This document shows positions 45,091 to 54,679 of a stretch of 64,000 nt of DNA, piece after piece. The translations under genes and the position numbers were made by a program. The stretch covers positions 1 through 64,000 of the forward strand of contig NZ_JARYGY010000006.1 of the NCBI RefSeq assembly GCF_029906345.1, in the 5' to 3' direction. The DNA comes from Aquimarina mycalae (lineage in GTDB: Bacteria; Bacteroidota; Bacteroidia; Flavobacteriales; Flavobacteriaceae). The notes under the pieces are model-generated. The model ran no database searches, was not told the DNA's origin, and saw only the letters and a list, made by a program, of their open reading frames with translations. The number at the start of each line of letters is the position of its first letter. The stretch's first letter is position 1.

Positions 45091-48000
45091 ATGAAAACAG
45101 AAATACTTTATGTAGTGCTATTCATAACTAGTATGGTTTTTGGACAAATCCCTACAAACAATTTAACAGCTCAATATGAATTTACAAATGGAGCTTTTAC
45201 AGATGCAGCAAATGGAAATAGCTTAACACAGACTGGAACATCTTTGACGACCGTAGATGATAGGTTTTTGAATACTAATAATGCTGTGAATTTAGGAGGT
45301 GATCATTTAACAAGAATAGACATAGATTATCCAAATGATGTTTTTAATTTAGGAAACACAGCAACAATTAGTTTTTGGATCAACACTACGACTAATGATA
45401 CCGATGTGAAAACTATTTTTGAAGATACAAATGGTAGAAGTAATCAGGCGGATGATACTTGGGCAGGATATTATATCTATCTAAAAGATGGAAAGGTAGG
45501 TTTTTCATTACGTGTTAGATATAGCAGTAACGGGAGTTATAGAGGCGGCGGAGTGTTAGCTGATAAATTAGTTAATGATGGAGATTGGCATCATGTGACT
45601 CTTACAATTTCTAACACACTTACTACATCATCATCAGGAGCTACCGATACTGCCAGAAATATTGGAGAAATTTATATAGATGGTGCAAGTATGGGATCAG
45701 GAGGCGATATACGAAATGGTTCAGCAGGTAATCAATATCTTTCCGAATCTCACGATACAAATGGAAACATAACAATAGGAAATAATAAAACAAATGATTT
45801 ACCTAACATAAACAGGTATCAGGATGCTATTGATGATATCAATATCTATACAAGAATATTATCCAATACAGAAATAGTGCAAGTTGCAGAGGATAACAAT
45901 TTTTGTTTGCCTCCTGATTCTAATATTGTATCTACATCTTCTATTACTGTTAATTCGGTAAATGTTGATGTTTCAGGAGTTGGAACATATGATCTAGCAT
46001 ATCATAAAGAATCAGAACCTTTTTCTAATGCAACAATCATTACAAACGTAAGTGCTACTTCATCCACTACTATTAATAATCTAGATTCTTTCACAAATTA
46101 TAAATTGTATATAAGAGAGCAGTGTACTATAAACAGTTCGTGGTCTATTCCAGTAGATTTTACAACCCTAAGAGTTATAGGGAAAGTATTTGTAGATGTA
46201 AATGCAACAGGCGAAAATAACGGATCTTCATGGGCTAATGCTTTTACATCTTTATATGATGCTTTATCTATAATTACAAGTAATGAGGAAGTTTGGGTTG
46301 CACAAGGAACATATACACCAGATGATTCCGATAGAAGTAATTCTTTTTTAATTTCAAGCTCAGGAGTAAAATTATACGGTGGTTTTATAGGTACAGAAAC
46401 TAATGTTTCGGAAAGAGATTTTAGGAATAATGAAACCATATTGTCAGGGGATTTTATGGGGAATGATGATACTATTTTATCTTTTTCAAATACAACTAGA
46501 GCTGACAATGCTTATAATGTTGTAATTATTGGAAATGCAACGAGCAATATTTCTATTGATGGTTTTACAATTTCTGATGGACATGCAAATGGAACAAACT
46601 CTGAAGGAAAGAATGGTGCTGCGATATACAAAAGGTCTAGTGCATTAGGTCTTACTGTAAGTAACTGTATTATTAAAAATAATGTAGCTTTTGATACCGC
46701 TGGAGGAATTTTTAGTATCGTTAATAGACAATCATTTCAGAATAATACGGGTTTTGTGACTGTAGAAAACTCAGTTTTCACTAAAAACTTAGCCAGATGG
46801 GGATCAAGTATATATGGGTATACTGGCAGTGCTGGGAGTAATGCGGTTTTTTCAATTTCTAATTCATTGTTTAATGGAAATATAACACAGGATAATGGCT
46901 CTCTTCTTGGGGTTGCAGGAAGTGCAGGGTGGTTTAGAGATCTTGCAGGGAATTCTTCGATAAGCGTTACACTTACAAATAATACCTATGTAAATAACGA
47001 AGATATAGGTACTGGAGCTTCTGTGAATAATTTAAATAGATCTACAGTTGGGATCGGTAAAAGTACAGGTGCAAATAACGCAACAAGTAATCTTGCTAAT
47101 AATATCTTTTGGGGTAATACAGGAGTAGGTGGTGTAACTAGTGTTATGGTGCATCATATTATTGATGTTCCTTCAACAATGACAGTGAGTAATTCTATAG
47201 ATGAGAATAATTTTTCTGGGCTTCCCTCTGGAGTAACTGCTGTTAACTCATCAAGTAATGATCCTCTTTTTACAGATTTTGTAAATAATGATTTTACATT
47301 ACAAACTGGGTCACCAGCTATAGATTCTGGTGATAATGGTGCTATGGTCGGAGCATTAGATTTATTAGGTAATCAAAGAATTTTTAATGCTACTATTGAT
47401 ATGGGGTCTTATGAATTTGGTTCATCTGCTCCTGTTTTTAGAACATTAACTGTCAATTCGATGAATGGGACAGTAACCACTAATCCTAATCCAACTAATG
47501 GAACATATGATGATGGCACATTGGTAACCCTAACGGCTACACCAGATCCAGGATATCAATTTGATGGATGGAGCGATGATGCTACAGGAACTTCCAATCC
47601 ATTACAGTTAACGATGGATGCAGATAAAACGGTAACTGCTATGTTTAGCCAGATTCAACGTACATTAACGATCAATACTACAGGAAACGGAAGTGTAACT
47701 CCTGTAACTGGTACTGCATTTAATGATGGAACTATAGCTACTTTAACAGCAACTCCAGCTACGGGATGGCAATTTGATGGATGGAGTGGTGATGCTACAG
47801 GTTCGACCAATCCATTAATGTTAACAATGGATGCTGATAAGACAGTAACCGCTACATTTAGTCAAGTTCAATATGCATTAGTGGTTAACACAACTGGGAA
47901 TGGAAATGTTACTTTATCTCCAGATGGAGGAACATATACTAATGGAGAAGTAGTAACAATAACAGCAGTAGCAGATCAAAATTGGCAATTTGACGGATGG

Positions 48001-48336
48001 AGTGGTGATGCTTCTGGAAATACAAATCCATTGCAAGTAACTATTAGCGGTAATACAAATATAACGGCTACTTTTAGCGGTCTCACCTTAGGAGTTAATG
48101 ATCAGGAATTTCCTGTAACTTTTATAGTGTATCCAAATCCAGTAAGTAATGATTTGTATATCAAAACTGATGAAGTAATCAGTTCTATTCGCCTGTATTC
48201 AATATTAGGAAACGAAATTAAAGCATTAGAAACTAATAGTACTCAAATAGATGTTTCATCTCTTAACAAAGGAGTATATTTTTTAATTATCGAAACAGAC
48301 CAAGGTAGAGGAATCCAACGATTCATAAAAAGATAA
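45091..48336 (+). CDS. T9SS type-A cargo: LamG, beta-helix and InlB-type repeat protein
   Basis: The 1081-residue protein has a signal peptide ('MVFGQIP'), a LamG/concanavalin-like lectin domain (~25-265, 'DGDWHHVTLTIS', 'AIDDINIYTRIL'), a fibronectin-like segment (~285-355), a right-handed beta-helix with choice-of-anchor-Q features (~365-775, 'VDVNATGENNGSSWANAF', 'SPAIDSGDNGA'), three divergent InlB B-repeats (~783-1000) and a T9SS type-A tail (~1005-1081, 'VYPNPVSNDLYIKTD', 'LNKGVYFLIIE'). It should be a surface adhesin or glycan-binding protein. Its position downstream of the LytTR regulator suggests control by that system. A terminator follows. Confidence 0.92.
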   Translation: MKTEILYVVLFITSMVFGQIPTNNLTAQYEFTNGAFTDAANGNSLTQTGTSLTTVDDRFLNTNNAVNLGGDHLTRIDIDYPNDVFNLGNTATISFWINTTTNDTDVKTIFEDTNGRSNQADDTWAGYYIYLKDGKVGFSLRVRYSSNGSYRGGGVLADKLVNDGDWHHVTLTISNTLTTSSSGATDTARNIGEIYIDGASMGSGGDIRNGSAGNQYLSESHDTNGNITIGNNKTNDLPNINRYQDAIDDINIYTRILSNTEIVQVAEDNNFCLPPDSNIVSTSSITVNSVNVDVSGVGTYDLAYHKESEPFSNATIITNVSATSSTTINNLDSFTNYKLYIREQCTINSSWSIPVDFTTLRVIGKVFVDVNATGENNGSSWANAFTSLYDALSIITSNEEVWVAQGTYTPDDSDRSNSFLISSSGVKLYGGFIGTETNVSERDFRNNETILSGDFMGNDDTILSFSNTTRADNAYNVVIIGNATSNISIDGFTISDGHANGTNSEGKNGAAIYKRSSALGLTVSNCIIKNNVAFDTAGGIFSIVNRQSFQNNTGFVTVENSVFTKNLARWGSSIYGYTGSAGSNAVFSISNSLFNGNITQDNGSLLGVAGSAGWFRDLAGNSSISVTLTNNTYVNNEDIGTGASVNNLNRSTVGIGKSTGANNATSNLANNIFWGNTGVGGVTSVMVHHIIDVPSTMTVSNSIDENNFSGLPSGVTAVNSSSNDPLFTDFVNNDFTLQTGSPAIDSGDNGAMVGALDLLGNQRIFNATIDMGSYEFGSSAPVFRTLTVNSMNGTVTTNPNPTNGTYDDGTLVTLTATPDPGYQFDGWSDDATGTSNPLQLTMDADKTVTAMFSQIQRTLTINTTGNGSVTPVTGTAFNDGTIATLTATPATGWQFDGWSGDATGSTNPLMLTMDADKTVTATFSQVQYALVVNTTGNGNVTLSPDGGTYTNGEVVTITAVADQNWQFDGWSGDASGNTNPLQVTISGNTNITATFSGLTLGVNDQEFPVTFIVYPNPVSNDLYIKTDEVISSIRLYSILGNEIKALETNSTQIDVSSLNKGVYFLIIETDQGRGIQRFIKR
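47440..48077 (+). repeat. Three tandem InlB B-type repeats within the cargo gene
   Basis: Three ~70-codon units share 'G(Y/W)QFDGWS-DA-G--NPL' and 'TATFS'-like endings. The first two also share 'LTMDADKTVTA' and the second and third share 'NTTGNG', so they arose by duplication and have diverged. Confidence 0.85.
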
Positions 48337-48358
48337 GATCAGATTTGTAATAAAATAT

Positions 48359-48393
48359 AAAGCCTTAAAGATCATATTCTTTAAGGCTTTTTC
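48359..48393 (+). terminator. Terminator of the T9SS cargo gene
   Basis: A perfect 12-bp stem (48359-48370 with 48379-48390) is followed by TTTTTC. It lies 22 bp past the stop codon. Confidence 0.88.
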
Positions 48394-48407
48394 TAATAAT
48401 TATTTTA

Positions 48408-48497
48408 ATGAATAAAATAGTTCAAAAATATAGATTAGGAATAACTTTGGTGATTTTCTATTCAATCATATTATGCGTGATTTATAGATTTTTCTAA
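48408..48497 (+). CDS. Possible 29-residue single-helix membrane peptide
   Basis: A short frame encodes 'MNKIVQKYRLGI' followed by a hydrophobic stretch and 'CVIYRFF'. The positive N-terminus and ~17-residue hydrophobic helix look like a genuine one-pass miniprotein. It sits between a terminator and the stop of the convergent ABC-transporter gene, without a recognisable promoter, so it could be chance. Confidence 0.3.
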   Translation: MNKIVQKYRLGITLVIFYSIILCVIYRFF

Positions 48498-48506
48498 TGT
48501 TATAAA

Positions 48507-49193
48507 CTATCGATTCCTGGTATCACTTTCAACTATTCCATCTCGTAATCTAATCACGCGATGTGCATGAGCAGCAACTTCTTCTTCGTGAGTTACCAAA
48601 ATAACAGTATTACCTGCAGCGTGAATATCATCAAACAACTGCATAATTTCCAAAGATGTTTTAGAATCTAGGTTACCAGTTGGCTCATCTGCTAAAATTA
48701 TAGAAGGTTTGTTTACAAGAGCACGACCAACAGCAACACGTTGTCGTTGTCCTCCAGAGAGTTGATTAGGTTTGTGATCCATACGATCCGCAAGACCAAC
48801 ATCGGTTAATACCTCTTCAGCTCTGGCATTTCTATCTTTTTTAGAAGTTCCTGCATAAACCATTGGTAATGCCACATTGTCCAAAGCCGTAGTTCTTGGT
48901 AGTAGATTAAAAGTTTGAAAAACGAATCCGATTTCTTTATTTCTGATATCAGCTAGTTCATCATCGGTCATTTTGCTTACATCATTTCCATTTAGATTAT
49001 ATGAACCATCTGTTGGTGTATCCAGACATCCTAAAAGATTCATTAAGGTAGATTTACCAGACCCTGAAGGTCCCATAATAGCTAAATAATCACCTCGTTT
49101 AATATCTAGGTCAATACCTTTAAGAACATATACGGTTTCTTGACCCAGTTGGAAATTTCTGATAATGTTTCTGATTTCTATAACGTTTCCCAT
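48507..49193 (-). CDS. ABC transporter ATPase, LolD/MacB type
   Basis: The 228-residue ATPase has Walker A '[12 protein letters not shown]', signature '[15 protein letters not shown]', Walker B '[12 protein letters not shown]' and the switch His in 'ILVTHEEEV'. It falls in the MacB/LolD/FtsE-like type VII group, whose permeases act mechanically on lipoproteins, drugs or peptides. No FtsX/MacB-type permease gene is adjacent, so the partner must be elsewhere. It is a cytoplasmic subunit, convergent with the cargo gene. Confidence 0.93.
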   Translation of the reverse strand: MGNVIEIRNIIRNFQLGQETVYVLKGIDLDIKRGDYLAIMGPSGSGKSTLMNLLGCLDTPTDGSYNLNGNDVSKMTDDELADIRNKEIGFVFQTFNLLPRTTALDNVALPMVYAGTSKKDRNARAEEVLTDVGLADRMDHKPNQLSGGQRQRVAVGRALVNKPSIILADEPTGNLDSKTSLEIMQLFDDIHAAGNTVILVTHEEEVAAHAHRVIRLRDGIVESDTRNR

Positions 49194-49259
49194 GTGATGG
49201 TTTTAATAACTTCTGAAAGATACAATTTTAGACTATATGACGCATCATATAAGAAGTTG

Positions 49260-49835
49260 TTACATTCTAATTACAAAATGTTCTTTTACTTGTTCTTTTC
49301 TAAAGAAAATAAACCCCAAATCATATGTGTCAATTGTTACTTTAGTTTTAGGGTGACTTACTATTTGATCCCAAATGAGCTTGCTTTCTTTGGATGTATG
49401 AATAGCATTGATAAGTACCAAAGAATCATTGTGTACTTTAGAAAATATGGTTTCTATCAGGTTAGTGTTTAGTTCAGTGATGTTTATAAAGCAAAAGTCA
49501 AATTGTACTTTGTTTTTATAGGTGTCAGATATTGAAATAGTATTGCCTATAGATAAAATTTTGGATATTGAAGTAGCGGTGTTTTCCGAAATCAAAATGT
49601 TTTTATAATTGAAATAAGGAATCAATCGATTTAGAAGTTTTGCGTTTTTAAAACTGATTTCAATAGTATTATTTTTAGCAATAGATTTAATTTCAGGATA
49701 AGATTTTTTTTTCTTTCTATCGTAAAAACATTTGGTAATTAGATTGAAGACAAAAGGAGAGTGCACTCCATGCTGATTGGAAGATTTTATTAAAAAAAGG
49801 AGATATGATTTAATTCTAAACAACATAATTGCCAT
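49260..49835 (-). CDS. Degenerate SAM-methyltransferase-like protein
   Basis: The 191-residue protein starts with the Bacteroidota methyltransferase-type opening 'NQHGVHSPFVFNLITKCFYD'. In relatives as I remember them (about 250 residues) this is followed by a SAM-binding 'LEIGTSLGxGT'-like loop. Here the matching region reads 'ILISENTATSISKIL', without the glycines, and the middle is shortened. The later 'FDFCFINI' and 'SLVLINAI' strands of the Rossmann fold are kept. It is probably a catalytically inactive homologue. It lies 21 bp after the ABC-F gene on the same strand and may be cotranscribed. Confidence 0.68.
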   Translation of the reverse strand: MAIMLFRIKSYLLFLIKSSNQHGVHSPFVFNLITKCFYDRKKKKSYPEIKSIAKNNTIEISFKNAKLLNRLIPYFNYKNILISENTATSISKILSIGNTISISDTYKNKVQFDFCFINITELNTNLIETIFSKVHNDSLVLINAIHTSKESKLIWDQIVSHPKTKVTIDTYDLGFIFFRKEQVKEHFVIRM

Positions 49836-49856
49836 AAGAGGAATGAAATTATAATA

Positions 49857-51722
49857 TTATTCCATTTTTTCGGAGAGTTCCAGCCAACGCATTTCTTTTT
49901 CTTCTATCTCGTCGATGATTTTTTTAAGTTTCTCAGACTCTTTATTGATTTTATCACCTTCAAGAGAACCACTTGTAAACAGTACCTCAATCTCTTTTTT
50001 CTGAAGTTCTAATTTTTTTAGATCTCGTTCGATACGACTGTATTCTTTCTGTTCATTATAGGATAATGCTGCTTTATTATCTTTTTTCCAGGAAGCTTTT
50101 GTTTTAGGTTCAGAATCTACAGTTTTGGTTTTTTCTGGTTCCCTGCTGTTTTCGTAGATTCTATAATCAGAATAATTACCAGGAAAATCTTCAATCACCG
50201 CATTGCCTCTGAATACAAATAAATGATCGACAATTTTATCCATAAAATAGCGATCATGAGATACAACAATTAAGCAACCAGGAAAATCTAATAAAAAGTT
50301 TTCAAGCACATTAAGTGTAACAATATCCAGATCATTTGTAGGTTCATCAAGAATTAAAAAATTAGGATTTTGTATCAGGACAGTACATAAATAAAGTCTT
50401 TTACGCTCTCCACCACTAAGTTTTTCTACAAAATCGTATTGTTTTTTGCGATCAAATAGAAAACGTTCTAATAATTGTTGCGCAGAAATTTGTCTTCCTT
50501 TTTTTAGAGGAATATAATCACCAAATTCTCTGATTACATCAATTACTTTCTGTCCTTCTTTTATATTGATTCCTCGTTGTGTGTAGTATCCAAATTTTAC
50601 AGTGTCACCAACTACTATTTTACCTTGATCAGGTTGGATAGAACCTGTAATCATATTCAGAAAAGTAGATTTTCCAGTTCCATTTTTACCAATTATACCA
50701 ACACGTTCTCCTTTTCTAAATACATACTCGTATTTGTCTAAAAGTGTGAGGTTTTCAAAACGCTTAGATACCTTGTGGATTTCTAAAATTTTACTACCTA
50801 AACGTTCCATGTTGATTTCTAACTGAACTTCGTGATCATTTCTTCTCTTGTGCGCCCGTTCTTTGATTTCATAAAAATCATCAATTCTAGATTTAGATTT
50901 TGTAGTTCTTGCCTTGGGTTGGCGACGCATCCAATCCAGTTCTTTTTTATAAAGTTGTTTAGCTTTACCAGTTTCGATTTCTTCATTTGCTATCCTAGCT
51001 TCTTTATTTTGAAGATAATATGCATAATTACCTTTGTAACTATATAGCTTTCCGTTTTCTAACTCTACAATCTCATTACACACATTTTCCAAAAAATAAC
51101 GATCATGTGTTACCATAAATAGTGTGAAATTCTCTTTGGCAAAGTATTCTTCTAACCATTCGATCATTTCTAAATCTAAATGGTTTGTTGGTTCATCTAG
51201 ATAAAGTAGTTCGGGTTTACTTAATAAAATATTTGCTAATGCTAATCTTTTTTTCTGCCCTCCAGAAAGTTGACTTACTTTTTGTTCCAGATTTTCAAGT
51301 TTTAACTTAAAAAGGATTTGCTTATACTGTGTTTCAAAGTCCCACGCATTTAAGGCATCCATTTGTTCAAAAGCCTTTTGGTATGCTTCTGAATCATCTG
51401 GATTCTGTAAGGCTTTCTCATACGTATTAATGACCCGTAAGGTTTCGTTGTCTGCAGCAAAAATAGTTTGCTCTATCGTGAGATTAGGATCTAAGTTAGG
51501 TTCTTGAGGAAGAAAAGCTACTTTTAGGTTTTTTCGGTATACAACCTGTCCTTCATCAGGTTCTTCATCTCCAGCAATAATATTAAGTAAAGAGGTTTTT
51601 CCAGTTCCATTTTTTGCGACAAAACCTATTTTTTGACCTTCATTAATTCCAAAAGAAATATTCTTAAATAGTATACGTTCTCCAAAGGATTTGGCAATAT
51701 TTTCTACTGATACGTAATTCAC
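49857..51722 (-). CDS. ABC-F family ATPase (Uup-like)
   Basis: The 621-residue cytoplasmic protein has two ABC domains with Walker A 'AKNGTGKTSLLN' and 'GKNGTGKSTFLN', signatures 'LSGGQKKRLAL' and 'LSGGERKRLYL', and Walker B 'LLYLDEPTNHLD' and 'FLILDEPTNDLD'. Between them lies the basic linker of ABC-F proteins ('RRQPKARTTKSKSRIDDF'). The C-terminal coiled coil (~545-620) matches the Uup-type CTD. ABC-F proteins act on ribosomes, and Uup also affects DNA-branch processing. It has no membrane domain and is not a transporter. Confidence 0.94.
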   Translation of the reverse strand: MNYVSVENIAKSFGERILFKNISFGINEGQKIGFVAKNGTGKTSLLNIIAGDEEPDEGQVVYRKNLKVAFLPQEPNLDPNLTIEQTIFAADNETLRVINTYEKALQNPDDSEAYQKAFEQMDALNAWDFETQYKQILFKLKLENLEQKVSQLSGGQKKRLALANILLSKPELLYLDEPTNHLDLEMIEWLEEYFAKENFTLFMVTHDRYFLENVCNEIVELENGKLYSYKGNYAYYLQNKEARIANEEIETGKAKQLYKKELDWMRRQPKARTTKSKSRIDDFYEIKERAHKRRNDHEVQLEINMERLGSKILEIHKVSKRFENLTLLDKYEYVFRKGERVGIIGKNGTGKSTFLNMITGSIQPDQGKIVVGDTVKFGYYTQRGINIKEGQKVIDVIREFGDYIPLKKGRQISAQQLLERFLFDRKKQYDFVEKLSGGERKRLYLCTVLIQNPNFLILDEPTNDLDIVTLNVLENFLLDFPGCLIVVSHDRYFMDKIVDHLFVFRGNAVIEDFPGNYSDYRIYENSREPEKTKTVDSEPKTKASWKKDNKAALSYNEQKEYSRIERDLKKLELQKKEIEVLFTSGSLEGDKINKESEKLKKIIDEIEEKEMRWLELSEKME

Positions 51723-51793
51723 AGGCTAATAGATCGTTTATAGTTCGAAGTTTTGCAAATTAAGTACAAATATTCGATTCGGCTTTATAGTAT

Positions 51794-53374
51794 TTATATT
51801 TTCTTTCTGCGTCTGGTGACAGAAAACAGGAAAATAAAAATCATAAGAAAAATAGATACCCTAGCAAGATAATCTCCAGCTTTGACATAAAAAGTTATTT
51901 TATCATTGGGCTTAAGTGTACCTTTTAGAACTCCTTGTTCATTGTACCCCATAGAAGAAACAATGTTTCCTGTCTGGTTTATGATAGCAGAAATTCCAGT
52001 GTTGGCACTTCTGGCAATGCTTCTTCTTGTTTCTATAGCCCTTAGTTTGGCATAGGCTAAGTGTTGCTTATGGCCTTGTGTATTTCCCCACCAAGCGTCA
52101 TTAGTGATAATAGCAAGAAAGTCTGCTTTATTTCTCACATAACCTGTTACAAATTCACCATAAACACTTTCATAACATATGATTGGCGCTGCACCGATAC
52201 CTTCTTTGGTGAAAAAAACTTCTCGATCTTGCTGTGTAGTTTTTTTGGCTACTGTACCGCCTAAATCAATCATTGCATCACCTACGATAGGTTTAAAAAC
52301 GCGCTGATATGGAAAATTTTCTACCCCAACTACTAACTTACTTTTATGATAAAGTTCATCTGATCCGTCTGACCTAACCAGAAAAGCAGAGTTGTAATCA
52401 TCATAAAATACCCCGCTTTTGTGTTTATTAGTTTGATCGTGAATTCTAGAAGGATCTTTAAAAACATCAATTAGTGAAATCCCAGATAGAAAATTCGCTT
52501 GTGGGTAGTTGTAAAGTATTTTTCTAGCAGTATTTTTTGCTATTGAGTTTTTAAATCTTTTTAATCTATTATTATCTGCAAAAACAGTTTCTGGTGCAAT
52601 GATGAAATCTGTTTGTTCGGTGATTTTTGATGCTGTAAGTGAGGATAATAACTCGCCAACACGATCATCACTCGTATTGTATTTTTCTGTATACGGATTA
52701 ATGTTTGGTTGCAAAATAAGTACTTCTAGGTCTTTTCCATTTTCTTCATACGTTTTTAATATGATAAATGATAATATGACTGGAACTAGAATAACTAATC
52801 CATTTCGAATCGCAGATCTATATAAGATAGTTTTGTCTTTATGCTCAATGAAAAGTAATATACTTTTAAAAACTCCAATGTTTACAATCCAAATCCATAG
52901 GGTTCCACCAAAAGTACCTGTGTATTCATACCATTGTATCCAAGAGGTGTAATTAGCAAAACCATTACCTAGATTAAGCCAAGGCCACGAGAACTCCCAT
53001 TGCAAGTGCAGGTATTCAAAACTCATCCAAATACAGATAAGAAAAATAGAACCTATAGTAAATGACGTTCTTCTGGCTACAATATGATAGATTAAAAAAA
53101 CCAACGTCATTAATAAGCTATTTACTATTTCGGCAAACCACATTCCAAAAGGGGTAGAGTTATAAATCCACCATGTAGTGATCATATTCCAGATAAAAAA
53201 TGTAAGAAATGCTAAGCCAAATACTTGACTTTTATGGAATTTGTTATTACGAATGTTGTATTCTGTGATGAGTAACGGAACAAAACCGAAAAAAAGGAAT
53301 AATGGAAAACCATATGTGGGCCAGCCTATTGAGAGTAATAAACCTGATACAATAACGAGTATGATATGCTTCAT
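51794..53374 (-). CDS. lnt: Apolipoprotein N-acyltransferase
   Basis: The 526-residue inner-membrane enzyme N-acylates the N-terminal Cys of lipoproteins. It has an N-terminal set of about six to seven membrane helices, a periplasmic nitrilase-fold domain with catalytic triad Glu262 ('IIAPETVFAD'), Lys344 ('YHKSKLVVG') and Cys400 ('APIICYESVYGE'), and a last membrane helix at the C-terminus. Size and order match Lnt. In the usual 'LVPFGE' loop the sequence is 'LVVGVENFP', a common Bacteroidota form. A PorV/PorQ-family gene lies upstream on the same strand with 89 bp between them. Confidence 0.94.
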   Translation of the reverse strand: MKHIILVIVSGLLLSIGWPTYGFPLFLFFGFVPLLITEYNIRNNKFHKSQVFGLAFLTFFIWNMITTWWIYNSTPFGMWFAEIVNSLLMTLVFLIYHIVARRTSFTIGSIFLICIWMSFEYLHLQWEFSWPWLNLGNGFANYTSWIQWYEYTGTFGGTLWIWIVNIGVFKSILLFIEHKDKTILYRSAIRNGLVILVPVILSFIILKTYEENGKDLEVLILQPNINPYTEKYNTSDDRVGELLSSLTASKITEQTDFIIAPETVFADNNRLKRFKNSIAKNTARKILYNYPQANFLSGISLIDVFKDPSRIHDQTNKHKSGVFYDDYNSAFLVRSDGSDELYHKSKLVVGVENFPYQRVFKPIVGDAMIDLGGTVAKKTTQQDREVFFTKEGIGAAPIICYESVYGEFVTGYVRNKADFLAIITNDAWWGNTQGHKQHLAYAKLRAIETRRSIARSANTGISAIINQTGNIVSSMGYNEQGVLKGTLKPNDKITFYVKAGDYLARVSIFLMIFIFLFSVTRRRKKI

Positions 53375-53463
53375 ATAAGAGTGCTCTGTATAAATAACGA
53401 AATTAAACTTATTTCGTTACAAAACTGAAAAGCTACAATAAAAAAAGTTATGTTTTAAGATGT

Positions 53464-54561
53464 TTATCTAAACAGGCTCCAATCCACTTTTATAGAAAAT
53501 ACATTGGAATAAATTGCAGCACTCTGATCTCCGATATCGGTTAAAGCATAATCTACTTGGATTCCTTTGTATTTAAATCCAACGCCAAAATTAGGTTGAA
53601 AACCAACATTATCAGATCCATCAAATTGTTCAATATTCTGGAAATTACCGACACCACCACGTAAATACACTATTTTAGAATAATCTAATTCAAAACCAAA
53701 AGCAGGAGTAATACTTATTGCGGAAGAAGAAATAATGTCGTTAGTCTCTGCAAAACGTACATTCATATCCAATTCTGTATTTAAACCAAATTTCTTACCT
53801 AAATCAAATTTTCTCGCAGCACCGATCTGTAATTTGGGAATGGTTATTTCTGTTGTTTCTGGTAATTCTTGATCTCTTAATTGAGGAATTTGATCTTCAT
53901 CAGGAATACCATCGCCATTAAGATCTCCGATAGCAAAATCTTCGATACTCCAGGCGTTAAAAGTAGTGGTGATGTCTCTTACCATGAGTCCAAATTGCCA
54001 ATTGTTTTTATGATACTGTAATGCAGCATCAAAACCAAATCCCCATGAAGAAGCAAAATCACCAATTATTCTTCGAATTACTTTAGCATTAGCTCCATAA
54101 CTCAATCCTTCTATAGGTAGTTTTCTGGAGTACGAAAAAGTAAATGCATAATCCGCAGCAGAGAATAGGTTAATTCTGGTATAATCAATATTTCCATCGG
54201 CATCTACTAAGCTCGTGGTATCTAAGATGTCATCAACACCAAAGCGAATTAATGAAAACGCAATGGCACTTTTTTCATCTAGTGGCATTGCATAAGCCAA
54301 ATAATCGTAATTAGCAATATTGGCAAAGTAAGCCGCATGCATAAAAGAGGCCTGATTATCTTCTAGATGAATTAATCCAGCTGGATTCCAGTACCCTGAA
54401 TTTACATCTCCAGAAGATGCAACCACAGCATTAGCCATTCCTAATGCACCAGCATCTACACCAATGTTTAGGAATTCATTAGAATACTTTCTAGTTTGCG
54501 CCGAAGAAATCGTTACTACTAGACAAACTAAAGCAATTATAATTCTTTTCAATCCAAGCAA
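53464..54561 (-). CDS. PorV/PorQ family outer-membrane protein
   Basis: The 365-residue barrel protein has a signal peptide ('ISSAQTRKY') and the family opening 'FLNIGVDAGALGMANAVVAS' with 'NSGYWNPAGLIHL', as in PorV/PorQ-type (FadL-like fold) proteins of the type IX system. A Ca-binding-like loop 'GDLNGDGIPDEDQ' lies near the middle. PorV shuttles cargo from the translocon to the attachment complex, and PorQ supports surface anchoring. I cannot tell which of the two, or a paralogue, this is. Divergent from pssA, upstream of lnt. Confidence 0.87.
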   Translation of the reverse strand: MLGLKRIIIALVCLVVTISSAQTRKYSNEFLNIGVDAGALGMANAVVASSGDVNSGYWNPAGLIHLEDNQASFMHAAYFANIANYDYLAYAMPLDEKSAIAFSLIRFGVDDILDTTSLVDADGNIDYTRINLFSAADYAFTFSYSRKLPIEGLSYGANAKVIRRIIGDFASSWGFGFDAALQYHKNNWQFGLMVRDITTTFNAWSIEDFAIGDLNGDGIPDEDQIPQLRDQELPETTEITIPKLQIGAARKFDLGKKFGLNTELDMNVRFAETNDIISSSAISITPAFGFELDYSKIVYLRGGVGNFQNIEQFDGSDNVGFQPNFGVGFKYKGIQVDYALTDIGDQSAAIYSNVFSIKVDWSLFR

Positions 54562-54679
54562 TTTTTGACAAATATCTCACTATTTTTCAACATGATAAAC
54601 TTTATTTGTCATTTCATATTGTGTTATCTATGTTAATAGACGGAAATAGTTTGTTATTTTTACACAAAAATCGAACCAT

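Noticed and set aside
46098..46508. 136-codon open frame on the minus strand within the T9SS cargo gene
   Set aside because: It is antisense to a clear coding region and its translation lacks any domain-like pattern. Repetitive Ser/Thr/Asn codons on the plus strand explain the lack of stops.
49140..49472. 110-codon plus-strand frame across the ABC ATPase start and the methyltransferase-like gene
   Set aside because: It overlaps two well-supported minus-strand genes and encodes a Phe/Tyr-rich sequence typical of antisense reading.
52599..52952. 117-codon plus-strand frame inside lnt
   Set aside because: It is antisense to the catalytic domain of lnt, with no start context or homology-like motif.
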